Under the pieces are notes generated by a model, which did no database searches, was not told the DNA's origin, and saw only the letters and a program-made list of their open reading frames with translations. A stretch of 64,000 nucleotides of DNA from Rhizophagus clarus (Eukaryota; Glomeromycota; Glomeromycetes; Glomerales; Glomeraceae). Positions 1 to 10,728 of this stretch are shown one piece after another (position 1 is the first letter of the stretch; every line of letters begins with the position of its first letter). The stretch is from assembly GCA_015698045.1 (NCBI GenBank), contig BLAL01000034.1:992001-1056000 (forward strand), in the 5' to 3' direction. Position numbers and translations under genes: made by a program.

Positions 1-216
1 GTATAAAATTTAATGATATTAAATAAGAACCTTGAGATTGGTTTTTTTAACATCTTCCAATAACATATATTTGATAAAGGCGAGTACCAAAACCACAACT
101 GTTAATTGGCCTAAAAAAAACCCTTGCATAAAAGACCAATTACTGTCCGGAAGTTTGGAAACGAATTGATCTAAATATTTTTGCACTTCCGGTGAAATTG
201 ATTGTGCACAAGACAT
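1..216 (-). CDS. MMM1: Mmm1, first coding exon (ERMES subunit; runs off left edge)
   Basis: The ATG is at 216-214 on the minus strand. The peptide has a hydrophilic lumenal start followed by one membrane segment, FFLGQLTVVVLVLAFIK, around residues 32-48. This closely matches the 'QG..LGQLSVVLLIGAFIKF' signature that opens fungal Mmm1, the ER-anchored subunit of the ER-mitochondria encounter structure, which carries an SMP lipid-transfer domain further on. The open frame reaches a stop at 21-19. A possible donor (CTCAAG, then GTTCTT) after position 31 would end exon 1 in phase 0 after 62 codons, with the SMP-coding exons beyond the window. The gene is divergent from the bHLH gene at 585. Identification rests on the N-terminal signature only. 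Confidence 0.78.
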
Positions 217-584
217 TATGTACTAGTTAAAAAGTCAAAGTTTCTTTTTACGATTGATCTGGTAAATGTTAATCATGTATAATCTTTTTTGATTGGTGTG
301 ACATTCTTGATACTCCTGTTACCTGGTACGTGGTCTTACGCATGACAGCATCTTTTCTTGTCATTTGTAGTACAAAGGCGTGAGATTCATAAGAAGGAAG
401 AACTTAATTTAGGAGTAGATCAACCCTCCTCACATCAATAATCGATAATTGTCTACGAAACCAAATAAATCACAATTACTTTATAATTATACCTCAAATT
501 GGCTTTGGTAAACTTTTTGACATAAGATTTTAATTAACCTTTTACTGAAATTGAACTTTGTCAGTTTTTATTTGTGCGTACGCA
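217..584. promoter_or_regulatory. Shared divergent promoter, MMM1 / bHLH gene
   Basis: The two start codons face away from each other with 368 bp between them, so both promoters and 5' leaders must lie here. I see AT-rich stretches near 470-530 but no TATA box or factor site I would defend. Confidence 0.5.
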
Positions 585-2138
585 ATGTCCTTCCAGGCTA
601 ACCCGGAAAGTATGCTCAGATACCCAGAACAAATGCAACACGATGGTCTTCTAAATGAACAAGATCAAAAATTTATTACTGAATTTTTTAATACAATCGC
701 AACTGAAGAACCCCCAAATCATATGATGGATATCACACACCACGGCCAAGCGAGTCTTTCATTTCATGGTAAGTTGAAAAATTAGTGAGTAAAATGTATT
801 GACTTCACACAACAATTATTATAATTCTTTATAAATTTGTTACTGAAAACCGTGATAGACGCTCAAACTTCAGTACAGTTGTCGAGAGGATTTCAAACAG
901 GATTTGGTTCTAACTTTGATGCTAATGCTGGGTATGCAGGAGCCGGTGGATATATATATCAACCTATCGGTTCCGCCTCCATTACTATACCGGCTAACCA
1001 CGGCTACCTTCAGACAGCTAATTTTCATCAAACATCTTCGCATGCTCATAATAATTATGTACAACCACAATATCCTTTAAATCATCAGATATCGTCAAAT
1101 AATGGATTAAACATCCATGGTTCTGGAAAAGTCAAATCCATCGCAAATGGCCATCCTTCAGCATTGTACATAAAGACTGAACCAACGGCAGTTAACAATA
1201 GGAGACAAAGATCACAATCACCGCCAAGATCAAATTTAGTAACAAAACAAGCTTTAAAACGTACCCCTTCTCGGCGAAAGTCTATTAAAAATTCAAATGA
1301 CGTAAATACATCATTAAATGAATCCAAATCAGATGAAGGAAATAATTCAACATCTACAGTAATTCCTACGCTCTCTTCTTCTCCGTCTGGATTAAATACC
1401 GGATCATCTTCGACAACAGAAGCACCAGCATCGCCAAAATTAGCATCCACATCAGAATCAAATAATACTCAACCTCCGACACCGGCACCGAATCGTGGAG
1501 GAAGAGGGAAGAAGGGACATCACGAACTATTAACTGAGGCAGAAAAAAAAGCAAATCATATCGCATCTGAACAGAAAAGACGACAGAACATTCGTTTGGG
1601 TTTTGACCAATTAGTTGAAATTGTACCAACACTTAGTCAATGCCATCGAAGTGAGGCATTGATTCTTCAAAAATGTAATTTATTTTATTTTAAATACTCA
1701 TAGAATAATAGTTTAATATCAAAAGGATTAACATTTGTAGATGTCGTAGATTCATTCTTTTTGATATATTGATCTCTAATATATGTATTTTCTTATATAT
1801 ATATATATAATTATTCAGCTGTGGAATATATACAACAGCTCCTAATGCAAAAAAATGAATTAAAAGATCGAGTCAAGTCGTTGCAGGCAACATTAGGCGA
1901 TGCGTAAGTTGAATAGTTGAATTGCATCTTTCTTTATTTGCAAAATTTAAATTGTTAAAATTCGATTATCATTCAATTCTGATTTTTACAATTAACAGAC
2001 CCGATCATGTGGACGATTCGGTAAGTAATCATGTAAACGATAAATCTGACTACTTTGATCATGTGATTGCACATTCTTAATCCACATTTCTTTATATAAT
2101 AAAAGTCATCTGACGGTGAACTCGACCTTATCTTCTGA
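585..2138 (+). CDS. bHLH transcription factor (Ino4/Mlx-like HLH), five exons
   Basis: Exons are 585-768, 859-1674, 1819-1903, 1999-2020 and 2106-2138. All junctions are GT-AG and keep frame, giving 379 codons plus TGA. The first ATG (585) follows an in-frame TTG-started extension that I do not accept. Residues about 288-350 form the domain: basic helix KKANHIASEQKRRQNIRLGF, a loop, then RSEALILQK joined across an intron to SVEYIQQLLMQKNELKDRV, a second helix running into a short zipper-like coil. The 225 residues before it are low-complexity, rich in Ser, Thr, Asn and Pro, with basic patches. The tail is acidic (DDSSSDGELDLIF). The helix-loop sequence resembles fungal Ino4-type and animal Mlx proteins, which act as dimers on E-box DNA; target and partner are unknown. 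Exon 4 is only 22 nt. Confidence 0.85.
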
Positions 2139-2797
2139 CTAGTGCGAGAAAAAAAAAGAAAAACAATTGACATCTAACAAAATCAACCTGGACATGACCA
2201 ATAAATTGGTGATTTATTTATCTTTAGTTGTTTTCTTTCATTACATTTTTACTATTTCCTTGTATAATAATCTCTCCTTTTTTTATTAGTATCATTAACA
2301 TAGTTTAGAGGTTAAGCTTGGGTTTATACCGACATGGGATTCTTTATATGTGCAGATTTATTCAGATTGAGAATTCTCAATTTAGAATTATTTTTATCTT
2401 TGATTCAGGTCGCGAACATGATTCGTTCTTTTATAAAATTCACGCTTTTTTATTTTATTTTATTTTTTTTGTAAAGAAATATTTACCTTATATTATTACT
2501 CAAAATAGATGTTTTGTCAAATGTAGCAATTCATTGGCAAATTCATTAACCAAAGAGTGTATGTATGTATACTGCATTGTCGTAGATTAGTTTGTTTTAA
2601 AATGTAGGATAAAGATTTAGAATATACTAATTCTAATTGATGAAATATGTGTTAATTGTGTTAATTCCACATCCCTTTTTTTATTATTTTAAATAAATTA
2701 AAATTTTTCCCACAAATGCTATTGCAAATTGTTATCTTTATTTAATTTCATCAGAACAGGTATAATGCTTGTTTCTTAAAAAATTTTAAACTGGCTA
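2139..2797. other. Convergent intergenic spacer with 3' ends of two genes
   Basis: The 659 bp between the stops of the bHLH gene (+) and MDM34 (-) is AT-rich. A minus-strand AATAAA at 2742-2737 could serve MDM34. An AAATAAATTAAA stretch near 2690 could serve the bHLH gene. A 90-codon open frame at 2318-2590 has no homology I recognise and I treat it as chance. Confidence 0.5.
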
Positions 2798-4578
2798 TTA
2801 GTCTTTATTATTACTTGAATCATGAACATTATTATAACAATGCTCAAACCCAGTTGTCAGACCAGGAAAATTCAAAACATTTCTCTTGACTACAACTTTA
2901 CCAGGTAATTTCCGTTTGTTAGTTAATGTTTTGTTGGCTGGGTGTGGGAAAGACCGAAAGGTAAGATGTTGTAAAGTACGGGTATAGGGAGAAATAGTAT
3001 GATTAGAATTCATTAAAGTGGCAAGCTGTGCAGCAACTGATGTTTCAGATGGCTGAAGAACAATCTCTTGCTGACGTAAAAAAACATCATGCTCATTCGA
3101 TGAGAATGTAGAAGCTGAAACGTTCTTGTAATTGATATGCTGATCAGAATTGCTCAGAGAAACGTTATAAGGTACGTCATCTGATGTACTAGATGAAAAT
3201 AGCGAATTCTGATGCCCTGAAGGTTGAGTTCTTTCAGCGATTTGATATTGATTATGCCGTTGAAGATTTGCCATTGTCACTTTATTAATATTCGAGCTTG
3301 ACACCTCAGCAAAATGGTTCTCTGTTATTATTGGCGATAATGGGTGTTTTACTTCATTATGTATATGACGTCTTAATGGTTTTCTAACATCGTATTGTTG
3401 CTCTTGTACAGAAGGCAACCAAGCCGGTAAGGAACCTCTTCTTTGAGGTTTAGGAGATACAAGAAATCGTTGACGATGAAAAACTCGAGGACGATTTACA
3501 TCTGAATAATGATCTTTGTTCGGTTGTGATATTGCTTTTAAGCCTTCTTCCTTTTGACGGTCAAATAAATCACCAAAATTTGAATATGTAGAACATCCCG
3601 GATAACCATCCAGAGAATCAAGATCTCCCATATTAGAACAACCATCCTCGGCATAAAATGAAGATTCGGGGGAGATGCTCTCCGAACTTGGAGTTGATAA
3701 TGGTGTATGATATCGAAGGTCTGGCATAGACATTGTATCATAAGGAGTATTTTCAGGTAAATTGTGTAGGGGATTATGGTCAAAGTTGTGATCTTTTTCT
3801 AATAGTTCCTGTTTAAAAGTTGTTTCTTCTTTTTGTTTACAATTAAGCCATTTTCGTAATGATAATTGATGAACAATTGAAGGTAAATCTTCCTGGAACA
3901 TTATCCTTAATCTCTTCTCAATCTCTGTTTGCAAAAACCGTTGTATGCTAGAAATACTATCAAAAGTGGATGAAATATCTACTTTTTCTAATGGATCATT
4001 TTTAAATACGAGTGTAATTCCTTTTTGCTTGCTAACTACTAATACGATAATCCCACGTAATTTTAAATTACTTAATCGAAGTAGCATAGGTACAACAAGA
4101 GGCTGATCAGCTGCAAGAATTCCTCTCCGAGTATACATGCTTACATCTGATTTATTACTGTTCATTGGATTTGCCTTAGATAATACATAAATGATTAATC
4201 ATATTAGTGTATTTATATTTAATATTAATAAATGACGTTATTTATACCTGAACTTTCGTTTGTAAAGTTAAATGGGCGTCTCCACTATATATCAGCTTGA
4301 ATATCCCTCTGAATTTATCAACTGCTAATTCTCCAATTTCCATTATTTCCAATTCGGGAGGCTAAATAAAACTTCTCGTAAATAATTTATAGCATCACAT
4401 AATAAATATTATTGAGAAATCATGCCCTAACCTTTGTGCCCATGTTTAAATCTTTCACTACAATATGATCTACTATATTTGCTGGTTTATTGCTCTTATT
4501 AAGTGCTGTCGTTAATAGTTGTTTCGCTTGTTCAACGAATTCACTAGTAAAATCGGGCCAATTGAACTTGAAAGCCAT
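2798..4578 (-). CDS. MDM34: Mdm34, ERMES outer-mitochondrial-membrane subunit, three exons
   Basis: Exons on the minus strand are 4578-4432 (49 codons), 4361-4248 (38 codons) and 4174-2798 (458 codons plus TAA), joined by GT-AG introns of 70 and 73 nt in phase 0, giving 545 residues. The N-terminus [10 protein letters not shown], then [58 protein letters not shown] and [20 protein letters not shown] follow the family in order. These make the SMP-type lipid-binding domain (about residues 1-190) that works with Mmm1 and Mdm12 in phospholipid exchange between ER and mitochondria. The remaining 350 residues are Ser/Asn/Gln-rich and poorly conserved, as is usual. I chose the start because it restores the canonical MAF-NW opening. 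It converges on the bHLH gene. Confidence 0.93.
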
Positions 4579-5263
4579 AACCTTAGTTATTTCTTATTAC
4601 CTTTCAGTTGTGGTTAGAAAACTTGGATTGTTTTTAACATTTAAAAGAAAGAACGAATTGTGGGATAAGCAAGAAAAGATATTCATAATAGATAGGGAAA
4701 TTTTCTAATCGGAATGCTGTACGTAAAATTATTAATTGCTGATTCGGCAATGATCTGCACTGATTCAAACGTATCCTGTGAGCTTATTCATAACCTTAGC
4801 AAAAAGTAGTAATGAACAATTCACGAAAACAATTTGTAATAGTGCATATATCTCGGAGACAATTATGTCTGTAAATCAATCAATTTACATGCAACAAGTC
4901 TTCACAAAACTTGCTATTTTTATTCGAAAATAGTCACATGATTCGTATTTTAATGTTCAATAATAACAAGAATTTTACATATCAATAGTAAAAAATCCGT
5001 TTAATTTCTATAATAGATCACGTTGGCGTAGTTATCTCCAAAAGTGATTTCAATCAGGTATACTGATTATGCAAAAGTGCCGGCCGAATTCTTGATGGAT
5101 ATAATAGAAAAGAAAGATTACCATACATTGTTTTTTTACCCATTGTTAACCATTATTCCAAATTATTTATCTTGAAAAAATTTTCATGATATCTCAGAAA
5201 AGAGAAAATAATTTTCTTAAATGAATAAACCTTATAATTTAAATCTAATTTTAATATTACAAC
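4579..5263. other. Gene-free stretch upstream of MDM34
   Basis: It should contain the MDM34 promoter. I see no coding potential, only AT-rich DNA with isolated non-repetitive segments. A 72-codon frame overlapping MDM34 exon 1 on the other strand is a shadow. Confidence 0.4.
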
Positions 5264-5307
5264 ACTAACCTAATACTAACCCTAACTAACCCTAAGCTAA
5301 CCCTAAA
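5264..5307 (-). repeat. Short interstitial telomere-like repeat (CCCTAA type)
   Basis: Imperfect CTAACCC/CCCTAA units occur about five times in 44 bp, reading as TTAGGG on the minus strand. The tract is internal and degenerate, so it is not a chromosome end. Confidence 0.6.
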
Positions 5308-5338
5308 GTGCTAAATATCGCCACCGGTGGTCATTAAT

Positions 5339-5366
5339 TCTGGCCGAAATTATAATTTCGGCCAGA
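5339..5366. repeat. Perfect 28-bp palindrome
   Basis: TCTGGCCGAAATTA is followed immediately by its exact reverse complement with no loop. Related half-sites (GGCCAGAATT or AATTCTGGCCAAA) recur near 23510, 29130, 37550 and 43060-43100. Confidence 0.8.
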
Positions 5367-5564
5367 GTTAAAATCGCTTGTTAAAAAAAATCCTAATTTA
5401 AATAAATTTATGTAATTAAAATATCAACCATACAAAATTTTTTTTTTAAAAAATATTTTTATCAAAAAAACGTTTTGCTTATGAATACATTTTTTCTTAA
5501 AAATTATCTAAAAAACAGTTTTTGATTTATTTCTGTTTTGTATTAGTTGAATCTAAAAAAATTT

Positions 5565-5850
5565 TTTTAAAAAAAAAAAAATTTAAAACCTGTAAAAACA
5601 GCAAATTTTATTGCATTTTTAGATGCAGAAGATGCAATTATAATATGAAACATCAAATTTGACATAGAAAATACAACTTTTTGATGAGTTTACTTATAAG
5701 TAAATTTTTTAATAAAAGTATTTTTTATAAGTAAACTCATTAAAAAGTTGTGTTTTCTATATCAAAATTGATATTTTCATATTGTAATTGCATTTTCTAC
5801 ATCTAAAAAGTATAATAAAATTTGCTATTTTGTGAATTTTAAATTTTTTT
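5565..5850. repeat. Fold-back (long inverted repeat) element
   Basis: The left arm (about 5565-5707) and right arm (about 5712-5850) are imperfect reverse complements over more than 100 bp. Examples are GCAAATTTTATTGCATTTTT against the mirrored end at 5790-5825, and AGTTTACTTATAAGTAAA against TTTATAAGTAAACTCATT at the tip. There is almost no loop and no coding content, so it looks like a MITE-style or fold-back element. Confidence 0.65.
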
Positions 5851-6054
5851 TTTTTATTTTATTAAGTTTAACCAATTTAAAAAACTTTATAAATTTATAT
5901 ATAATAATATTAATTATTTATATTATAAACAGATTAATATTTCAGTCAAAAATTTTAAAATCAAAAAAATTTTAAATGTAATAATAATTACTATACAATG
6001 ATTTTTAATATTCTTTCAATATTAATATTTAATTTATGAATCTTGCTAATTTGC

Positions 6055-7565
6055 TCCCTGGGTGAAATCACCCAGGTGATTTCACCTGTAAATAATTTGC
6101 CAAAATTCAGGTGATTTACACGTATAAAAAATTTTACCCTGGGTGATTTCACTCATAATTAATTTATGAAATTTGATTGGCTAAAATTTACAATATTATG
6201 CATGTAAAGAATCTAATGATTGGCTAATTTTTATTTGAAAATTTCCGTTAAATAATTAATCTGACTACAAAAATAATAAAATTTATTTATATATTAAATT
6301 ATGACTTTATTTATTTAAATACTGTTTATCAAAGTACAATCTTTAATGTAACTAGTAATAATAATAATTATATAAAAAAAAGTCTAACAATAATGGTAAA
6401 AAGAGAGAGAAAAAATGGAAATAATAAAAAAGAATCATTAGAAACAAAAAAAAAACCAATGGGATGAAATGGTAACATAAAGTATAATTGGAGACAAAGA
6501 AAATGATAGGGAACGAAAAAGATAGCAGAAAAAGAAAAGATAGTGAAAAGACGAAGAAAAGGACGTGATAATAAAAAAGAATAGGATTGAAAATAAAAGG
6601 AAATAGGGACGAAGTAAAAGGGGACAAAAACAAAAATAAAAAGATAATGAGAGGGGACAAAAAACAAAAGGATAACGAGAAGATGATGAACGAAAAGATG
6701 ATGTGAGTAAAACGATGATGAAAGTGAAACGATGATGAGGGTAAAACGATGATGAAGGTGAAATGATAATGAGGGTAAAACGATGACGAGAATGAAATGA
6801 TGATGAGGACGAAATAATCATGAGAATGAAACGATAATAAGGACAAAATAGTGATGAGAATGAAAAAAAGAAAGGGAGTGAAAATGAAAAGAAAAGGGAA
6901 ACAAATTAATGAAAAGACAAACCATAAAAGAAGAAAAAATAGAGTTAGTAAATTGAAATATGAAAACAAATTTGAATAAAAATATAGAGAAGAAAAAACT
7001 GCCATATCTTGTTCGCAAAACTAAGACTTAAAAAAAGAAAAGAATTAGAAACAAGAAAACAAAAAAGAGGAAAAAAAAAAGAAGCAATATACTTTAATGC
7101 AAAACTGGAAGAAATTAAAGACCTAAAAAGAGAAGAGAAATAAGAAATGAAAAGAAAAATGAAAACAAAAAAGAAGGAAGGATGAAAAAATGACACTTTT
7201 GGCATGAAACTGAAAGAACTTAAAAGACCTAAAAGAAGAGGAAAGGAATTAGAAACAAGAAAGAAAAATGAAAACAAAAGAAGGAAAAAAAGAACATACC
7301 TGCATACTTTCGACCAAGTAAAGGAAAGTGAAAGGGATGAAAAAAAGAAAGGGAGTGAAAAAAAATGAAAAAAAAAGAAGGTGGAATGAAGAAACAAAAA
7401 AAAAATGAAGGGAAGTGAAAAGGAACGAAAAAAAAAATAAAGAGGGAGCAAAAAAAAATAAACAAAAAAACTACAAAAATTAATTGGGTTAAATCACCTA
7501 TATCGAAATAATTAAATTATAAAAATCAATCAGGTGATATCACCCAAGTTATATTACCTCTGGTT
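6055..7565. repeat. Polypurine tract flanked by CAGGTGA palindromic repeats
   Basis: The core, 6360-7475, is almost only A and G on the plus strand (GAAA, GATGA and AAAAGAA patches). On both sides (6055-6165 and 7485-7560) lie copies of CAGGTGATTTCACC and GGGTGAAATCACCC, which are themselves palindromic. The long frames on the minus strand encode only Phe/Leu/Ser-rich low-complexity peptide and are not genes. A related CAGGTGATTTCTCAC half-site occurs at 11655. Confidence 0.55.
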
Positions 7566-7639
7566 AAAATTAGTTATAATCTTAATTTATAATCTATTAA
7601 TAAATAATAAAATTTAAATTAACATGACCTTTGAAAAAA

Positions 7640-8097
7640 TTAATATAATTTAGCATAAAAAGATTTGTACAGATTAAATAGACATTATTTTATAATTTAT
7701 CAAAAAAATTCTAGTAAATTGTAAATTTTTTTAGAAAATCAAAAAATTTTTTATTTGTAAAAATTAAAGAAATTAGAAATATTTGGCATTATTTAAGCTG
7801 AATTTTTGAGTAATTTTATTTAATAATAAGATAATATAGTAATTTTAGATAATTAAGTGAAATAGAGCATTCTTTTTGACAATTAAATATAATTTAGTAA
7901 TATATAATAATATTGTTAATTTTAGATAATTGAGTATAAATATAGTATTCTTTTTGACAATTTAGCAATTTTTAAACAATTAAGAATAAATATAACATTT
8001 TTTTTGATAATTGAGTAGCAATTTAATAATAATAGACTTAATAATTTTAAATAATTAAAAATAAATAAAGCATCTTTTTTAATAATTAAATAATAAG
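7640..8097. repeat. AT-rich dispersed repeat with ~66-bp satellite units (copy 1)
   Basis: 7640-7840 resembles 17340-17590 (shared TAGTAAATTGTAAATTTTTT and TTTGTAAAAATTAA segments). From 7840, units built of GATAATTAAATATAAATAGA, GCATTCTTTTTGACAATTA and AATTTAGTAATAATA repeat with heavy divergence. The same units recur at 11340-11530, 17590-17725 and 20419-20870. Confidence 0.6.
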
Positions 8098-9087
8098 AAA
8101 TGTGCCAGAAATCAGCTAATTTCCTTCAATTAGTAGTCCTTACCCCCTTTACCCTCTACCCATATCCGCCGATTTTCAGAATTAACAAAATTAGCCTAAA
8201 TTAAGGAATTTGATAATAATTAGATAAAAATTAAGTTAAATAAGTTTCACAAAAAGGATCACTCTTGTGCTACATGATCATATGACACAAATATCGAGAA
8301 ATTACTTCAACAAAAGTAGCGTTAAAAAATGTTTTTCTTTCGTAAACTCCATATTAAACTCCCCATCAACTTCCCCATCAAACTTTTCCACTAGTTTTTA
8401 CATTATGTAAGTTGAGAATTTTGGCAAGTATATTAGTAGTTATTTTACATTAAATATAACTTGGAGCTATTTTTTTATTTTTTTTTCAATAGTTTATAAA
8501 AAAAAATTTATTTAGGCAGCAAAATTATTCAAAAATAATCTTTCAATAAATAAATAATTCTAAGATTAATAACGATGTTTTAGTGAATTTAAATTATATA
8601 TTGATTAGTTTATTTAGTTAAAATCTATTTGATATTCGTTATTAATTATTTTTCAATCAATTTTTTTTCGTTAAATCATTATTCTGGTGCTTATTCTTAC
8701 TTTTTTTTTTAAATAAACTAATTTTATAATATTTTTATTCCTTTTTTTAGAAATTTCTTCTACTGGTTTCAGGTTAAAGAGGTAAATTTTTTTGGAAAAG
8801 GTCTTAAAAGTTTTTTTAAGTATTTTTTTGGCTTATTTTTTCTTATGCAGGAACGGTTTTGATCGATTTTAATTGGTACTGCGCCACATAATTGATGATC
8901 GGCAAATTCCTCAAATCGGCGCATATGCTAATCATATTTTGATTAGTTAAAAAATATAGTAATCCAATTTTTTTGAATTTTTTTTTATTTTATAGCTTTT
9001 ATTAAGTCTTACAAAACAAAAAAAAAATTAGTTAAATTGAGTTATTAGATGGCTAAATAATTGCAAAAAACTATTTTAATATATAAA

Positions 9088-9392
9088 TAATAATAATATA
9101 ATTTATAGCTAATTATAAGAACCTCATTTTTAGGTTAACTCTCACCCCCCTTATTAAATCAGCTGATTTTTGGCATGCTCTTAAGAAAGGGTCAGAAATT
9201 ATGTCATTTGATTTTAAAGTTTTGGAATTCTTCTTTTTTCCTATCATCATTTATTTTAGAAAATTTAATATATATTATTAGTTACTAAGGGGCATGCCAG
9301 AAATCAGCTGATTTAATAGGGGGTTGGGGGGTTAATCTAAAAATCAGGTTCTTATAATTGGCTATAAATTATATAATATATATAATATATTA
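9088..9392. repeat. Inner fold-back repeat with AATCAGCTGATTT palindromes
   Basis: 9088-9185 and 9290-9392 are imperfect inverted copies. Both carry ATTTATAGCTAATTATAAGA or its complement, a C-run or G-run, AAATCAGCTGATTT and GGCATGC. The same CAGCTGATTT-GGCATGCC signature marks the outer ends at 8105 and 11000. Confidence 0.6.
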
Positions 9393-9394
9393 TT

Positions 9395-10728
9395 GAAAAT
9401 TTCTAAGTTTACATGAGGTGTTCAAACACGGTACTACATGATTAACTTACTGATTGGTTAGTGATTAGTCTTACAATTACATCAAATCGGTCAATTAGTT
9501 ATTTGTTTACATGTTCTTTTTCTTTTCAGATGGTTTTTTGCGAAGCCTGCAAAAGTATTGTATATTTCTTATTTTTTCTTTATTTATTTTCAATTTTTCT
9601 TTTACTTTTTAACCTCTTTTTTTTCTTTTTAGGTCTTTTATCGTTAGGTTATTTTAGTTTCACGTAAAGATATACCATTTCTATCCTTTTTTCCTTTTTT
9701 TTGTTTTATTTTTAATTTCTTTTTTTTTCTTTTAGGTCTTTAGGCTCTTTCAGTTTCGTGAATAAAGGTACAGTATATTTACTTTTCATTCTTATGTCCT
9801 TTATTGTTTTTTATGTTTCATTTTTACTAACAGCTATTTTATTCTTTTCTTTATGGGTTGGCTTTTCATTTTCATTTCCTTTCTATTTTGTTTTCCACTT
9901 CATTTCTACTTTGTGTTTTCGCTTTCCATATCATCTTTGTTTTCCACTTCTCCATTTTATTTTTGTATTTTCCCGTTTCTATTTTATTTTCGTATTTCCC
10001 TTTCTATTTTATTTTTGTTTACCTCCTTTTCATTTCATTTTCTTTTCATTTTCCTCTCTTTCATTTCATTTTGTATTCCTCTTTCCATTTTGTTTTTGTA
10101 TTCGCCCTTTTCATTTCATTTTCGTATTCCCCTTTTCATTTTGTTTTCATTTTCCTACCTTTCCATTTCATTTCCTTTTCATTTAACATTTCCATTTCAT
10201 TTTTCTTTTTGTTATTCCTTTTCATTTTTATTTCATTTTCTTTTCACATTTAATCTTCCTATTTCCATTTTGTTTCTTCCCATTTAACTCTTCCATATTC
10301 TTTAACTCTTTCCATTTCTCTTTCCTTCTTTTCTGATTTATTTTCTTCTCGTCTAATCAATTCCTTTTCATTTTCCTTCTTTTATTCTTTTTCTTTATTA
10401 TTCTTGTTTCCTTTCATTTTTATTTTGATTTTTCTCGTATTTTTTATTGTTTATATAATCTTTTCTCAAATCCTTTTGCCTACCATTGTTTTTTTCATCC
10501 ACACATACCTTTTCAACCTTTTCAACTTCCTTTTCATCCTTTTGATTTCTTCTTTATCTAATTAATTTAACATTGTAACTTGTAAGTTTAACCTTGCATT
10601 ATAAATAAAAATGAAAGATTTTTAAAGTTCTTTAAAACTGATTAATAATATTTTGCAAAAAAAATAAATCTAATATAATCAATCACGTGATCCATGTTTG
10701 AACACACCGTGTACAAATAGAAATTTTC
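9395..10728. mobile_element. Polypyrimidine-core element with ~48-bp terminal inverted repeats (copy 1)
   Basis: The left end starts GAAAATTTCTAAGTTTACAT. The right end, read inward on the minus strand, starts GAAAATTTCTATTTGTACAC. Both continue into a TGTTCAAACA-type segment and a CATGATT/CGTGATT box. The core 9520-10560 is nearly all C and T on the plus strand, made of TTTTCATTT and TTCCTTT blocks; frames through it are low complexity. A second, inverted copy of this element begins at 63440, which confirms that it is a repeat family and not random sequence. Confidence 0.7.

Noticed and set aside
2318..2590. 90-codon plus-strand frame between the bHLH gene and MDM34
   Set aside because: Lies in the convergent 3' region, low complexity, no recognisable family.
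6352..7465. Several long minus-strand open frames (up to 217 codons)
   Set aside because: They are Phe/Leu/Ser low-complexity translations of a polypurine tract, overlapping in all three frames, with no domain.
9758..10287. Three overlapping frames of 131-144 codons
   Set aside because: Same artefact: polypyrimidine tract read in three frames. The tract belongs to a repeat with an inverted second copy.
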